DNA of 45,181 nt from Bacteroidota bacterium (GCA_013285595.1 JABDHF010000013.1:1-45181), one strand, 5' to 3'. Shown: positions 32,825-42,134, counted from the first letter of the stretch. Notes: a model not told the origin generated them from the letters alone. Made by a program: numbers and translations.

Positions 32825-34939
32825 TCAGGCGTTCAATGATACCCATTCACGTTTTTGTAAGCTCTCTATTGCGGAGAAGCCGGCGAGCGTGGTATTTACA
32901 ATTTCGTCAAACGGTATTAGCGGCTTGCCACCTTGTTTCACGCGCTCTGTCAGTAATTTAAATTGCGCAGTATGGCCTTTGTCTACATTAGTTTTAAGCC
33001 GCGAGAAATTGCCGGTGCCAAAACCTTCGGTGAGCATAAAGTTATCGGTAATAATGGTGCGCTCCTGCGCATATATTTCTATGCGCTCTTTAGAGTAAGC
33101 CTTGCTGCCATTTGCAAAATAGTTGATCACGCCCGTGCTGCCGTTTTCATACTGCAGCAGTATGGACGCATTATCTGTATTGGCCTGGGGGTTCACGCCC
33201 ATAGCATTCATACATACCGCTTTTATTTTGCTGCCTGTGAGGAAGGTTATAAGATCCATATAGTGGCAAGCTTCACCCATTATGCGGCCACCGCCCACAT
33301 GCAGATCGTGTACCCATGAGTTGGCAGGTATATGCCCGGCATTCATGGTGGCTATTACATTCATAAGCGTATCACCGGCCAGTTGCTTTGCTTTTTGCAT
33401 ATGGGGAGAGAAACGCCTGTTAAAGCCTACTGTAAGTGTTTTTATCCCCGTATAGGCTGCGAGTATATCGGCAAGCTCTTCCCGGTTCAGCGCCAGGGGT
33501 TTTTCTACAAATACGTGTTTGCCTGCCTGAAGGCTCTCCACTACCATTCGGGCATGCTCATTGTGCCGTGTGGTGATCATCACCAGGTCTACAGCCGGAT
33601 CGTTGAGTATGCTTTTATAGTCTGTAGTGCTTTTTCCAATTTTATATTTCTTAGCAAGGGATGTACCTGTTACCCCCGATGCGCTGGCTATAGCATACAG
33701 TGGCGCATTGATAGCAGATAATGCTGGTAGCATGGTCATGCTGGTAAAATTCCCAGCCCCTATGATACCGATACCACCCTTGTCGGGTGTAAATATGCCA
33801 TCGCTTACGGTAACGGTGCCCGATGAATTACTCTCTTCAGGGTAAACGAGTATTGACGCTATAGATTCCTTGCTGCCAATATTGGCGTATATCTTATCAA
33901 AGTCGCCCAGGTTTACTCTCTCCGTTATCAGGGGGCTTACATCCAGCTTGCCGGTGGCTATGGTTTGCAGCACAGCCTTAAAATTCCGTTGCTCTGTCCA
34001 CCGCACATAGGGCAGTGGATAGTCGTGGCCTGCCTTTTCATAGCTATCGTCATACCTTCCCGGTCCATAAGAGCACGACACTTGGAAGGTGAGTTCTTTT
34101 TCATAAAAATCTGCCCTGCTGATATTGAGCCCTATCACACCTACCAGTATTATGCGGCCTCTTTTGCGGCTCATCTTTGCGGCTTGCGCTATCAGCTCAT
34201 CCGTTTTTGCAGAAGCTGTAATGATCACCCCATCCGCGCCTGCATGATCCGTAAGGCTGCTTACCTGCTTCACCACATCACCACCTTCGGTAGGGTTTAT
34301 GGCTATGATACCTTTTTTCTTTGCAATAGCCACTTTATTGGCATCTAGGTCTATACCTATCACCCTGCATCCGTTGGCTACCAGCAACTCGGCGGTTATC
34401 AATCCTATTAGCCCCAGCCCTATCACCACGATAGTTTCACCCAGTTGCGGGTCGCACAGGCGAAGTCCCTGTAATCCTATCGCGCCTATCACTGTAAATG
34501 CCGCTTCTTCATCGCTTACATTATCCGGTATATGTGCGCAAAGATTTTTTGGCACACACACATATTCCGCATGTGCCCCGTTCGATGCCACCCTGTCGCC
34601 AATGGTGTATTCCGTTACACCTTCGCCTACAGCTATCACCCTGCCTACATTACAATAACCAAGTGGCAACGGCTGCCCCAGTTTGTTAAATACAGCATCA
34701 AGCGTAGGCTTAAGGCCATCGGTCTTTATCTTGCCAAGTACCTGCTTCACCCTGTCCGGCTGCTGGCGGGCTTTTTGCAGCATACTGGCACGCCCAAACT
34801 CTACTAGCATACGCTCTGTACCCACAGATACCAGGCTGCGCGTTGTCTTTATCTGCACATGGCCCCGCTTCACCATAGGTGCAGGCACTTCTTCAAGTAT
34901 GGTTTCCCCTGTTTTAAAAGACTGGATGATCTGTTTCAA
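32825..34939 (-). CDS. Bi-domain oxidoreductase: zinc-type alcohol dehydrogenase fused to Gfo/Idh/MocA dehydrogenase
   Basis: A 704-residue fusion. Residues ~1-360 are an MDR alcohol-dehydrogenase-like domain (SLVSVGTERMLVEFGRASML, PLGYCNVGRVIAVGEGV, cofactor motif VVIGLGLIGLITAELL). Residues ~388-704 are a Gfo/Idh/MocA domain (GIGIIGAGNF, then HVFVEKPLAL with the EKP motif at ~480, and GGGRIMGEACHYMDLI with the catalytic-region His). Such fusions occur in polysaccharide and heparinase/GT clusters and are thought to act on nucleotide or lipid-linked sugars; the reaction is unknown. The TTG start at 34939 gives the family N-terminus MKQIIQSFKTGET and is supported by a promoter box 18 bases upstream. 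Confidence 0.88.
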   Translation of the reverse strand: MKQIIQSFKTGETILEEVPAPMVKRGHVQIKTTRSLVSVGTERMLVEFGRASMLQKARQQPDRVKQVLGKIKTDGLKPTLDAVFNKLGQPLPLGYCNVGRVIAVGEGVTEYTIGDRVASNGAHAEYVCVPKNLCAHIPDNVSDEEAAFTVIGAIGLQGLRLCDPQLGETIVVIGLGLIGLITAELLVANGCRVIGIDLDANKVAIAKKKGIIAINPTEGGDVVKQVSSLTDHAGADGVIITASAKTDELIAQAAKMSRKRGRIILVGVIGLNISRADFYEKELTFQVSCSYGPGRYDDSYEKAGHDYPLPYVRWTEQRNFKAVLQTIATGKLDVSPLITERVNLGDFDKIYANIGSKESIASILVYPEESNSSGTVTVSDGIFTPDKGGIGIIGAGNFTSMTMLPALSAINAPLYAIASASGVTGTSLAKKYKIGKSTTDYKSILNDPAVDLVMITTRHNEHARMVVESLQAGKHVFVEKPLALNREELADILAAYTGIKTLTVGFNRRFSPHMQKAKQLAGDTLMNVIATMNAGHIPANSWVHDLHVGGGRIMGEACHYMDLITFLTGSKIKAVCMNAMGVNPQANTDNASILLQYENGSTGVINYFANGSKAYSKERIEIYAQERTIITDNFMLTEGFGTGNFSRLKTNVDKGHTAQFKLLTERVKQGGKPLIPFDEIVNTTLAGFSAIESLQKREWVSLNA

Positions 34940-34957
34940 ATGTGGCTTAGGTTAAGG

Positions 34958-34965
34958 CAAAAGTA
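34958..34965 (-). promoter_or_regulatory. -7 promoter box for the bi-domain oxidoreductase
   Basis: The minus-strand sequence TACTTTTG is an exact TAnnTTTG match. It ends 18 bases before the TTG at 34939 and supports this unusual start codon. It may drive the run of minus-strand genes below it. Confidence 0.5.
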
Positions 34966-35099
34966 ATTATTATGACGGAACAGGGCATAATGACCGGTAA
35001 GCTAATTATGAATATTCCATTTGTTTAATGTAATTAATTGATTGCTATACAGGATCCGGCATTATTATTGCTGAAATTTCTATTAGAACCTTTCACATT

Positions 35100-35918
35100 A
35101 TGAGCAGGCGACTTTTATCCTATTTACTCTGTATTGCTGCAACACTGCTGTGCGTGGCTTCTTGTAAAAAGAAGCCTAAAGATAATACCACTACTACTCC
35201 AAAAAATACTTATGCCTCCCAAATAAAAGGGTCCTGGCTTTTGGCCGGACCTGGCTGCCTGGAAAACGGTAGCGACTATTCATGTAGCGGAGTATTTTCC
35301 TATTTTTCTTTTACAGCGTTAAACGATACCGAGATAGTCTGCTCTCTTTCCGATACATTAAAATACGTTTCTACCAATACAGATTCTCAGATAGTAACTT
35401 TTGTGGGTAATGCGGTATTTTATAAAAGCGTCTATTCAGAAACACTTATTTATCACTATTCAACTAATACAATTAACTATTCCTATAACTATAACGGAGC
35501 CTCCAGCGGGCAATATTTCGCTGGCAGTGGCAACTTGCAACCCATAAACTGGCCTGGTGCGTCAACGATAAAAAAGTATACAGATAATATAATAGGTACT
35601 AAGTTGTTATCGGGTACTTTATTCGATTCGATCTATATGCCATATACTAAGGACAGCACTGTGTTAATAAGCGACAGTGTCACATTTACATTGATCAACG
35701 ACTCTGTATTAAAATACAACAAAGATTATGCGCGTGTGGGAAATGACGAATTATATTTCAAGACACTAAACGAACAAACACAAACCATAGTCTTTGAGAC
35801 TCTTCATTCTCCTCTTGACCCCAAGGCCACTTTGACTTACAATTACGCAACCAACAAGATCACTCTGGAGCAGGCGTACAGCCTCTGGTATTTTAAGGGT
35901 TATATAAGACTCGAATAA
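35100..35918 (+). CDS. Lipoprotein of unknown function
   Basis: A 272-residue protein with a lipoprotein signal peptide (LLSYLLCIAATLLCVASC, C22, followed by KKKPKDNTTTT). After a Thr-rich linker the mature part begins YASQIKGSWLLAGPGC, a lipocalin-like opening (G-x-W) common in Bacteroidota lipoproteins, then repeated short beta-strands rich in Ser, Thr, Tyr and Asp. A lipocalin-like or calycin barrel is possible but unproven. It is the only plus-strand gene in the 27-40 kb interval, divergent from the bi-domain oxidoreductase and convergent with a GT4 gene. Confidence 0.75.
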   Translation: MSRRLLSYLLCIAATLLCVASCKKKPKDNTTTTPKNTYASQIKGSWLLAGPGCLENGSDYSCSGVFSYFSFTALNDTEIVCSLSDTLKYVSTNTDSQIVTFVGNAVFYKSVYSETLIYHYSTNTINYSYNYNGASSGQYFAGSGNLQPINWPGASTIKKYTDNIIGTKLLSGTLFDSIYMPYTKDSTVLISDSVTFTLINDSVLKYNKDYARVGNDELYFKTLNEQTQTIVFETLHSPLDPKATLTYNYATNKITLEQAYSLWYFKGYIRLE

Positions 35919-35946
35919 CCGGGTTTAGTTGTGATAATAAAGGAGA

Positions 35947-36954
35947 TTACAATAACACCTGCACCAATCTATCCACTTCATTCCTCGTCACAATTTCCGG
36001 AAATCGCAATTCTTCAGTCAATGCTTTAATCACCGCATTTGCAATAGCAACCTTATCATATGGGTCAAACGCCAGGCTTGGCTTTATCACATCATATACA
36101 TAAGGCAGGTCAGCTGCCAGCACCTTCATGCCGCTATCTACTGCTTCTACCAGTGGCAGCCCGAAGCTCTCAATTACTGATGGAAATATAAGATAAGGGC
36201 AGTTAAAATAAAGGTCGCGTGGGTCTAAGTACACATGGTTTACTATCCTTGCGCCACGGGCACTAAGTGCATTTACTCTTTCCATCAGTTGCGGCGCAGT
36301 ATCATCAATGGTGACATGTAACAAAGGTGTTTGGCCTTTTGCCAGTAGGTATTCCCAGGCGTTTAATAATGTAGGGTAATTCTTTTGCGGTGAAGGATTA
36401 CTGATAAACACAAACTCATCCTTTACCCGCTCACTGAACGGCTTATGCGGTACTTTATATTTCTGGTCGTCGTAAAATGGAATAGTTAGGCAATGTGCAT
36501 TGTCTTTCAGGCCAAGTGCAGTTAATTCCTGCACCATGTGGGCGGTCTGCACTATGTAGTAGTCTGTGTTACGGTTATAACGTTTTAAGAACAGATATTT
36601 TATATAAGTGCGCCAGTAGGTGCGGTTGAATTTTTGCCTCGGTGCTTCAAGTAATTTTTGGTTATGGAAGTAGGTATACACATGTGCTTTCAGCTTTACA
36701 GGCGGCGGGGTATTGGCAAAGCAAAATACAGTTGTGTAGGCGTTGCTGTTCCGTTTGTAAAACTTTATCCTGTCTCTGATACTGTTGTTGATGACCACAT
36801 AATTCTTATCGAGTGTGGCAGGTTTATCAAACCGTGGATCGAGCAGAAAGAAAAACTGATCCCGTTGAGGATGCGCCAGTATTTTTTCAATAAGGTATTG
36901 CAGCAATACTGCCCCGCCACCTTTATTGATAAACAATGCATCGATCAGTATCAT
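35947..36954 (-). CDS. GT4 family glycosyltransferase
   Basis: A 335-residue GT-B fold glycosyltransferase. The N-half begins MILIDALFINKGGGAVLLQYL with the glycine-rich acceptor-side loop. The C-half carries EFVFISNPSPQKNYPTLL and YLIFPSVIESFGLPLVEAVD, the GT4 E-x7-E nucleotide-sugar motif. It is cytoplasmic, probably associated with the membrane surface. Its ATG overlaps the previous GT4 gene by 4 bp (ATGA type), so the two are translationally coupled. The sugar is unknown. Confidence 0.88.
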   Translation of the reverse strand: MILIDALFINKGGGAVLLQYLIEKILAHPQRDQFFFLLDPRFDKPATLDKNYVVINNSIRDRIKFYKRNSNAYTTVFCFANTPPPVKLKAHVYTYFHNQKLLEAPRQKFNRTYWRTYIKYLFLKRYNRNTDYYIVQTAHMVQELTALGLKDNAHCLTIPFYDDQKYKVPHKPFSERVKDEFVFISNPSPQKNYPTLLNAWEYLLAKGQTPLLHVTIDDTAPQLMERVNALSARGARIVNHVYLDPRDLYFNCPYLIFPSVIESFGLPLVEAVDSGMKVLAADLPYVYDVIKPSLAFDPYDKVAIANAVIKALTEELRFPEIVTRNEVDRLVQVLL

Positions 36955-38033
36955 CCGTTATTATTTTCCAGTATCGACATCAGGCTGTCTGCCGCTATCT
37001 CAGGGCTTTGCATCTTTGATAGCTCGTAGCTTTTTCGGCTCATCAGTAGCAGTTCCACATCACTTTTAGCCATTATTTGCTGCAGTGCGGTTTTAAGTGC
37101 CTCTTTATCGCCGCTGTTAAATATATAGCCATTTTGTCCTTCCATCACCAGCGCATCTCCTGCGCCCACTGCATCAGAGCAGATTATAGGCAATCCGGCC
37201 ATGGTAAACTCATGTACCACCACCCCCCATGGCTCATACCTGCTGGGCAGGCAAAAGATACCCCAGTTGGTCGTATCTGCCGCCAGCTCTGCACCACTCA
37301 TAAATCGCTTTAGGCTGATGTGCGTTTGCAATGCTATCTGCACTTCTCCGGATCCTATCAGTGTAAGCTGCCAGTCATTCTTTGTTGCAGCCTTTACCTC
37401 GTTAAATGCCGCTACCAGCAAGTCTATCCCTTTAGACTCGGCAAATCGCCCGGCGAAAACAATATTGTGCGGATACTTGTTCTTTTTAATGGCTTTATAT
37501 TGTTCATACACATTGCCAAATATCGCGCTATCAGCGGTGAGCAGGTGGTTAATAATACGCTCAGGTGGATAGCCGATGTTGTGGGCAAACTCATATTGCC
37601 GTGCACCCGGCACCCAGAAATAGTCAAAATACCGCCTGTACAGCCGCCCGCCGAATAAAGCCGCTATTTTTTGCCTAAAACTTCCGTTCCACTGGTTATC
37701 ACTTCCCGTGACTATACGACACCTGCCGCGAAACTGCCGTACTACTTTCAGGTACAAATTATCCATACGGCCTACCACATAAATAATAGATGGGTTGCGG
37801 GCTTCAATAAACTTTTTCAGTGACGCAAGATCGAAACCAGACCGTTTATAGAAAATAATGCCTGCCTCATTCTCCGGAATAAATGGGGTCCGCTTTTTCT
37901 CGTCCCAGTATACACAGTCTACTACAGCCCCATGCTCACGCACTAAGGCCCGCATCACAGCAATGGTGTAAGGCATTACCTCTGAATAGAGGTACACAAT
38001 ATTTATCGCGGCTTTTGGTTCCAGGTACAGCAA
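36951..38033 (-). CDS. GT4 family glycosyltransferase
   Basis: A 360-residue GT-B glycosyltransferase. It starts INIVYLYSEVMPYTIAVMRAL and has NIVFAGRFAESKGIDLLVAA, the donor-site Lys region, and FCLPSRYEPWGVVVHEFTMA with the GT4 E-x7-E motif. The only start upstream of the first beta-strand is a TTG at 38033; the first ATG would delete that strand. It overlaps the next GT4 gene by 4 bp and follows another GT4 gene after 84 bp, consistent with one glycan-assembly operon. Confidence 0.86.
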   Translation of the reverse strand: MLYLEPKAAINIVYLYSEVMPYTIAVMRALVREHGAVVDCVYWDEKKRTPFIPENEAGIIFYKRSGFDLASLKKFIEARNPSIIYVVGRMDNLYLKVVRQFRGRCRIVTGSDNQWNGSFRQKIAALFGGRLYRRYFDYFWVPGARQYEFAHNIGYPPERIINHLLTADSAIFGNVYEQYKAIKKNKYPHNIVFAGRFAESKGIDLLVAAFNEVKAATKNDWQLTLIGSGEVQIALQTHISLKRFMSGAELAADTTNWGIFCLPSRYEPWGVVVHEFTMAGLPIICSDAVGAGDALVMEGQNGYIFNSGDKEALKTALQQIMAKSDVELLLMSRKSYELSKMQSPEIAADSLMSILENNNG

Positions 38034-38117
38034 AGAAACAAATAGTAACGATACCCACCAATACTCTGGAAATGAAGACTTGCTTACCTTAATTATTGCA
38101 ATATCAGTACTGAGGGA

Positions 38118-39104
38118 TTAACCTGCCAATGATTTATAAACCTCCATGTATTGCTTCGCGATCTCCCGGTAGTCATATTTTGCCGCATTCTGTCGGCCAC
38201 GGGCTACCAGTTCTTTATAGTAAGCTTTATCGGTTACCAGCTTTGAAAAGGCCTCGGCAATTTCTTCCGGTTTATCAGGGTTTACCAGCATAGCGGTATT
38301 GCCGGCTACTTCTTTCATAGCGCCTATATTGCTGGTCACTACTGGTCGCCCTACTGCCTGCGCTTCAATAATAGGCATGCCAAAACCCTCGTAAAAAGAA
38401 GCATTGAACAGTATATCGCAGGCTATATATCGTTCGTACACCTGTTCATCATTAAGGTTGTTATATATAGTGTGTGATATGTCGTAGTTCTTCAATCTTT
38501 CCAGCTCGTCGCGCGACGGCCAGCCAATAATATCCAGGTGATAATCAAATAGCTTCACCGCTTCAATAAGGTTGTCCAGGTTCTTATGCTTGCCAGTTCC
38601 CATCATCAGCACTATAGGTTTGGCATTTAATTTCCCTTTCGGCACAAACTGGAATATGGGCTTCACCGGGTTAGGTATTATCCTTATCTTATCTTCAGGA
38701 AAATGAAAGTACTCCATCAGCTTGTTCTTAGTGAATTTAGATACCACGGTCACTATCTGCACATTCTTTAGCGGCAATTTAAACCAAAATAGCTTGTAGG
38801 TAGCATGCTGTATAAAGCTGCGTTTTTTTAAGGTATCATAGTGCCCAAGGTCATGGACGGTAAGCACATTCTTTCTGCCCTTCAAGCCCATAGCCAGGAA
38901 GTTTACATCGCCGGTTATATGGTTGATGTCGCTTGCAAATTGCTCTGCCTTTCGTGTATTTTGTAGTCTTGATAGATTAGCCTCGCAATAAAACTCTTTG
39001 ATATCCGCCTCATTCTTCAGGCAGTCCTTTACCAGTTTAAATATACCTTCTATAGAAACACCGGTTTTTCTCGGCTCTCTGTAATAGAAGGTAATGGATA
39101 GCAT
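38118..39104 (-). CDS. GT4 family glycosyltransferase
   Basis: A GT-B glycosyltransferase of about 328 residues. It has LAMGLKGRKNVLTVHDLGHY in the N-half, IVLMMGTGKHKNLDNLIEAV at the start of the C-half, and FNASFYEGFGMPIIEAQAVG carrying the GT4 E-x7-E motif, followed by GRPVVTSNIGAMKEVAG. An ATG at 39119 is in frame, but a TATATTTG promoter-like box overlaps it, so I take the ATG at 39104 (MLSITFYYRE). It lies downstream of the NlpC/P60 gene on the same strand. Confidence 0.86.
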   Translation of the reverse strand: MLSITFYYREPRKTGVSIEGIFKLVKDCLKNEADIKEFYCEANLSRLQNTRKAEQFASDINHITGDVNFLAMGLKGRKNVLTVHDLGHYDTLKKRSFIQHATYKLFWFKLPLKNVQIVTVVSKFTKNKLMEYFHFPEDKIRIIPNPVKPIFQFVPKGKLNAKPIVLMMGTGKHKNLDNLIEAVKLFDYHLDIIGWPSRDELERLKNYDISHTIYNNLNDEQVYERYIACDILFNASFYEGFGMPIIEAQAVGRPVVTSNIGAMKEVAGNTAMLVNPDKPEEIAEAFSKLVTDKAYYKELVARGRQNAAKYDYREIAKQYMEVYKSLAG

Positions 39105-39108
39105 GAAG

Positions 39109-39116
39109 CAAATATA
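39109..39116 (-). promoter_or_regulatory. -7-like promoter box in front of the first GT4 gene
   Basis: The minus-strand sequence TATATTTG matches TAnnTTTG exactly and ends 4 bases before the ATG at 39104. If used, the transcript would be almost leaderless. The gap to the preceding gene is short, so chance occurrence cannot be excluded. Confidence 0.35.
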
Positions 39117-39137
39117 CAAAAGCGAGGCTGTGCAGCC

Positions 39138-39944
39138 CTAAGAATTAAGCGGGAAACGCTTCACCATCCTTAAATTATGCGTCCGTTTCTTTAGCGACAC
39201 GCTGACGATGCCGCCCTGGTCTATACGGTCTATTACCACCCGGCCTGCAGTATCGGTAGCGTGTATGATGGTCTGGTTATCTATGAGTATGCCCACATGC
39301 ACTATTTTGCCCTCTTTATTATCAAAGAAGGCCAGGTCCCCACACTGGGCATTTTGCAAAAAGTCTACAAGCGTTCCCTCCTGTGCCTGTTGTTTGGCAT
39401 CACGCGGCAACGAATAGTTACACAGTTTAAAGGCCATCTGTGTAAGCCCTGAGCAATCTATGCCTGCCATACTGCGTCCTCCCCATTGGTAAGGGGCATG
39501 CAGGTATTGCTTTGCTGCATTTACCAGTGCCTGGCAGTCGAGCGCAGCCTTTTTTACCTTTATTTTCTTTCCTTTAAATTTTGCCGATGTATTTCCCGGC
39601 CTCATTTTTCCACCTTTCAGCCAGGTAAGCTCGCTGCCTAGCGGCACCCACATTTCACCATCAGGGAATACCAGTTTGTCTTTATGGCTGGCTGCTACGT
39701 ATTTTACTTCTTTTGTATATTCTTTTTTTAGTATCAGTGCCAGTTGCGATTGCTTGCACCATCCGCGGTACCCATCCCGTTCCACCTGTATATATGCCCA
39801 GTCCTTGGTATCTACTTCTATTACCTCAGCTTTTTCGCCAAACAGCAGTTGGCTGGTTTGTTCGGAGGTGTGGTTTGGTTCCGCTCTCAGGGGCATTATC
39901 GGTACATTGCAATAGGCGTATGCCAGGGGTAGGATCATTTTCAC
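39138..39944 (-). CDS. NlpC/P60 family peptidase with N-terminal SH3-like domains
   Basis: A 268-residue cell-wall peptidase. The first ~130 residues form SH3b-like domains (IMPLRAEPNHTSEQTSQLLF, then WAYIQVERDGYRGWCKQSQL). The C-terminal NlpC/P60 domain has the catalytic Cys C164 in GGRSMAGIDCSGLTQ, His H216 in IVHVGIL and a third polar residue near H228 (IIHAT). It would cut gamma-D-Glu-diaminopimelate bonds in muropeptides. No signal peptide is visible, fitting cytoplasmic recycling enzymes of the YkfC type. The start is the GTG at 39944 or the ATG two codons later. A TACCTTTA box lies upstream at 39962-39969. Confidence 0.88.
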   Translation of the reverse strand: MKMILPLAYAYCNVPIMPLRAEPNHTSEQTSQLLFGEKAEVIEVDTKDWAYIQVERDGYRGWCKQSQLALILKKEYTKEVKYVAASHKDKLVFPDGEMWVPLGSELTWLKGGKMRPGNTSAKFKGKKIKVKKAALDCQALVNAAKQYLHAPYQWGGRSMAGIDCSGLTQMAFKLCNYSLPRDAKQQAQEGTLVDFLQNAQCGDLAFFDNKEGKIVHVGILIDNQTIIHATDTAGRVVIDRIDQGGIVSVSLKKRTHNLRMVKRFPLNS

Positions 39945-39961
39945 TCATTTATTTGCAGCTG

Positions 39962-39969
39962 TAAAGGTA
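39962..39969 (-). promoter_or_regulatory. -7-like promoter box for the NlpC/P60 gene
   Basis: The minus-strand sequence TACCTTTA is one mismatch from TAnnTTTG and lies 17 bases before the GTG at 39944. Confidence 0.35.
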
Positions 39970-40148
39970 ACACAGCTTTATTTTTATACTTTAGAAGTTT
40001 TAAACATTAGGTATTTATATGTATGGCAGCCGTCTTTCTTTACCGAAATGTTTCATTAACTTAGCACGCTAAAACCAAACCCAATAGTATTATTTTAATA
40101 TTAAATGTACATGGGGCATGACTAAACATATAAAAGCATCAAAAAATT

Positions 40149-41750
40149 ATGGAATCATCCGCGATTATAGCCGCTGTCGTTGCCGCGATAGGGGCCTTAT
40201 TAATAGGCATATTTCTTGGCAAAATGATCTTTGCCAAGAATACCAAGAAAGACCTTGAAGAAGCAGAAGCAGCAACAAAAAGGGCAGAAGCACAAGCTAA
40301 AAAAACACTGGAAGACGCCAACACACTGGCAGAAACAATTAAGGAAAAGAAGTTACTGGAAGCAAAAGAACATTTTTCTCAACTAAGAAGCACTCACGAA
40401 AAAGACGTACAGACGCGTACACAAAAACTGGTAGAGAACGAGAATAAGCTGAAACAGCAGGAACAGGGCCTGAAGGATAAAACCGCAGCCGTGCAGCGCC
40501 AGGTGCAGGAAAATGAGGAGCTTAAAACAAACCTGACCAGCCAGCTGGAAGTTGCTAAAATAAAGCGTACCGAACTGGACCGTCAGCATGAGGAGCACCT
40601 GAAGCGCCTGGAAAAGGTAGCAGGCCTCTCAGCAGAGCAGGCTAAGATAGAGCTGGTCGAGGTGGTGAAGGAAGAAGCCCGCACTCGTGCCATGGCACAT
40701 GTTAAAGACATCATGGAAGAGGCCAAGATCAATGCCTCTAAAGAAGCCAAAAAGATCATCATCCAGAGCATACAGCGCCTGGGCGCCGAAGTGACTATCG
40801 AGAATGCCATCACCGTATTCAACCTGGAAAGCGACGAAATAAAAGGCCAGATCATAGGCCGCGAAGGCCGTAACATCCGCGCGCTGGAAGCAGCAACCGG
40901 TGTAGACCTGATCATAGACGATACCCCTGAGGCAATAGTACTTAGCTGTTTCGATCCGCTACGCCGCGAGATAGCGCGCTTGTCGCTGCAGCGCCTCGTG
41001 CAGGATGGCCGTATACACCCAGCCCGTATTGAGGAAGTGGTGGAAAAGACCAAGAAGCAACTGGAAGATCAGATAATGGAAATAGGCGAGCGCACCATCA
41101 TAGAGCTGGGCGTTCACGGCTTGCATAAAGATCTTGTGCGCCTGGTAGGTAAAATGCGTTTCCGCTCATCTTACGGGCAGAACCTGCTGATGCACTCTAA
41201 GGAAACCGCAAACCTCTGTGGTATCATGGCGTCAGAGCTTGGCCTTGGCCAGAAAGTAGTGAAACTGGCAAAACGTGCCGGCCTGCTCCACGATATAGGT
41301 AAAGTACCTGATGAAGAAACAGAACTGAGCCACGCATTGCTCGGCGCCAAACTTGCTGAGAAAGCAGGTGAACATGCATCGATAGTAAACGCCATAGGCG
41401 CCCACCACGATGAAATGGAGATGCAGTACATCATATCGCCTATCGTTCAGGCTTGTGACGCCATAAGCGGCGCCCGCCCTGGTGCAAGGCGCGAGATGAT
41501 GCAAAGCTATCTGCAGCGCATAAAAGACCTGGAAAACCTCGCAATGGCATATACTGGTGTAGAAAAAGCCTACGCCATACAGGCAGGCCGCGAACTACGC
41601 GTAATGGTAGAAGCCGACAAGATCAGCGATGCCGACAGCGACCGCCTCTCTTTCGAAATAGCCGACAAGATCCAGAAAGAAATGCAATACCCCGGCCAGA
41701 TAAAAGTAACCGTGATACGCGAGTTAAGGGCTGTGAACATAGCGAGGTAA
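40149..41750 (+). CDS. rny: Ribonuclease Y
   Basis: A 533-residue endoribonuclease. An N-terminal membrane anchor (residues ~5-28) is followed by a long charged coiled coil (~30-205), a KH RNA-binding domain with the GXXG loop GREG at 237-240 ([20 protein letters not shown]), and an HD domain with H381-D382 ([12 protein letters not shown]). Domain order and length match RNase Y, which starts mRNA decay from the inner membrane. The gene stands alone after a 200-bp AT-rich upstream region. It is followed by a palindromic repeat and a terminator. Confidence 0.96.
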   Translation: MESSAIIAAVVAAIGALLIGIFLGKMIFAKNTKKDLEEAEAATKRAEAQAKKTLEDANTLAETIKEKKLLEAKEHFSQLRSTHEKDVQTRTQKLVENENKLKQQEQGLKDKTAAVQRQVQENEELKTNLTSQLEVAKIKRTELDRQHEEHLKRLEKVAGLSAEQAKIELVEVVKEEARTRAMAHVKDIMEEAKINASKEAKKIIIQSIQRLGAEVTIENAITVFNLESDEIKGQIIGREGRNIRALEAATGVDLIIDDTPEAIVLSCFDPLRREIARLSLQRLVQDGRIHPARIEEVVEKTKKQLEDQIMEIGERTIIELGVHGLHKDLVRLVGKMRFRSSYGQNLLMHSKETANLCGIMASELGLGQKVVKLAKRAGLLHDIGKVPDEETELSHALLGAKLAEKAGEHASIVNAIGAHHDEMEMQYIISPIVQACDAISGARPGARREMMQSYLQRIKDLENLAMAYTGVEKAYAIQAGRELRVMVEADKISDADSDRLSFEIADKIQKEMQYPGQIKVTVIRELRAVNIAR

Positions 41751-41756
41751 CACGTA

Positions 41757-41777
41757 GAGACGCAATGCTTGCGTCTC
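41757..41777. repeat. Short perfect palindrome of REP-like type
   Basis: GAGACGCAA (41757-41765) and TTGCGTCTC (41769-41777) pair perfectly around TGC, seven bases after the rny stop and preceded by GTA. From memory, strings of the form GTAGAGACGCAATGC with this complement recur between genes of Bacteroidota and cyanobacteria, so it may be a dispersed palindromic element. Only one copy was noticed in this window. Confidence 0.6.
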
Positions 41778-41796
41778 CATCCGCGAAAGAATTTAC

Positions 41797-41831
41797 AAAC
41801 TGCAATGGAGCGATCTGTTGCAGTTTTTTTT
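41797..41831 (+). terminator. Intrinsic terminator after rny
   Basis: AAACTGCAA (41797-41805) pairs with TTGCAGTTT (41818-41826) around a 12-base loop, continued by a T-run to 41831. Confidence 0.8.
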
Positions 41832-41870
41832 ATGGCTTTCCGTACAGATTTCGATATTAATAGAAACCCG

Positions 41871-41878
41871 TAACTTTG
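41871..41878 (+). promoter_or_regulatory. -7 promoter box for the toxin-antitoxin pair
   Basis: TAACTTTG is an exact TAnnTTTG match, ending 19 bases before the antitoxin ATG at 41898. Confidence 0.55.
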
Positions 41879-41897
41879 TAATGCAAATACTATTACT

Positions 41898-42134
41898 ATG
41901 GCAACGATGTCGCTTGATAAACAGATAAATCAATACCTGCCGCTCCTTGCAAACGAAGAAAAGCAATCAATTCTTAGTGTGATCATGTCATTTGTGAAAC
42001 TTCGCGAATCGTCTATCGCGAGGATCAGCATTGAACAATATAACAAAGAACTCGATGAAGCAGAGGCAGAAATGGACAATGGAGATTTCATTTCGCAGGA
42101 AGATGCAAAAAAACAAGCTGAATCGTGGTTTTAA
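41898..42134 (+). CDS. Antitoxin of a type II toxin-antitoxin pair
   Basis: A 78-residue protein, hydrophilic and acidic at the C-terminus. The N-terminal half (LDKQINQYLPLLANEEKQSI) is helical and may dimerise; the C-terminal half (YNKELDEAEAEMDNGDFISQ, EDAKKQAESW) matches the toxin-wrapping tail of antitoxins paired with ParE/RelE toxins, in which D/E-x-G-x-x-x-S-x-E-D is common. It overlaps the toxin gene by 10 bp. A DNA-binding fold is not obvious by eye. Confidence 0.82.
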   Translation: MATMSLDKQINQYLPLLANEEKQSILSVIMSFVKLRESSIARISIEQYNKELDEAEAEMDNGDFISQEDAKKQAESWF

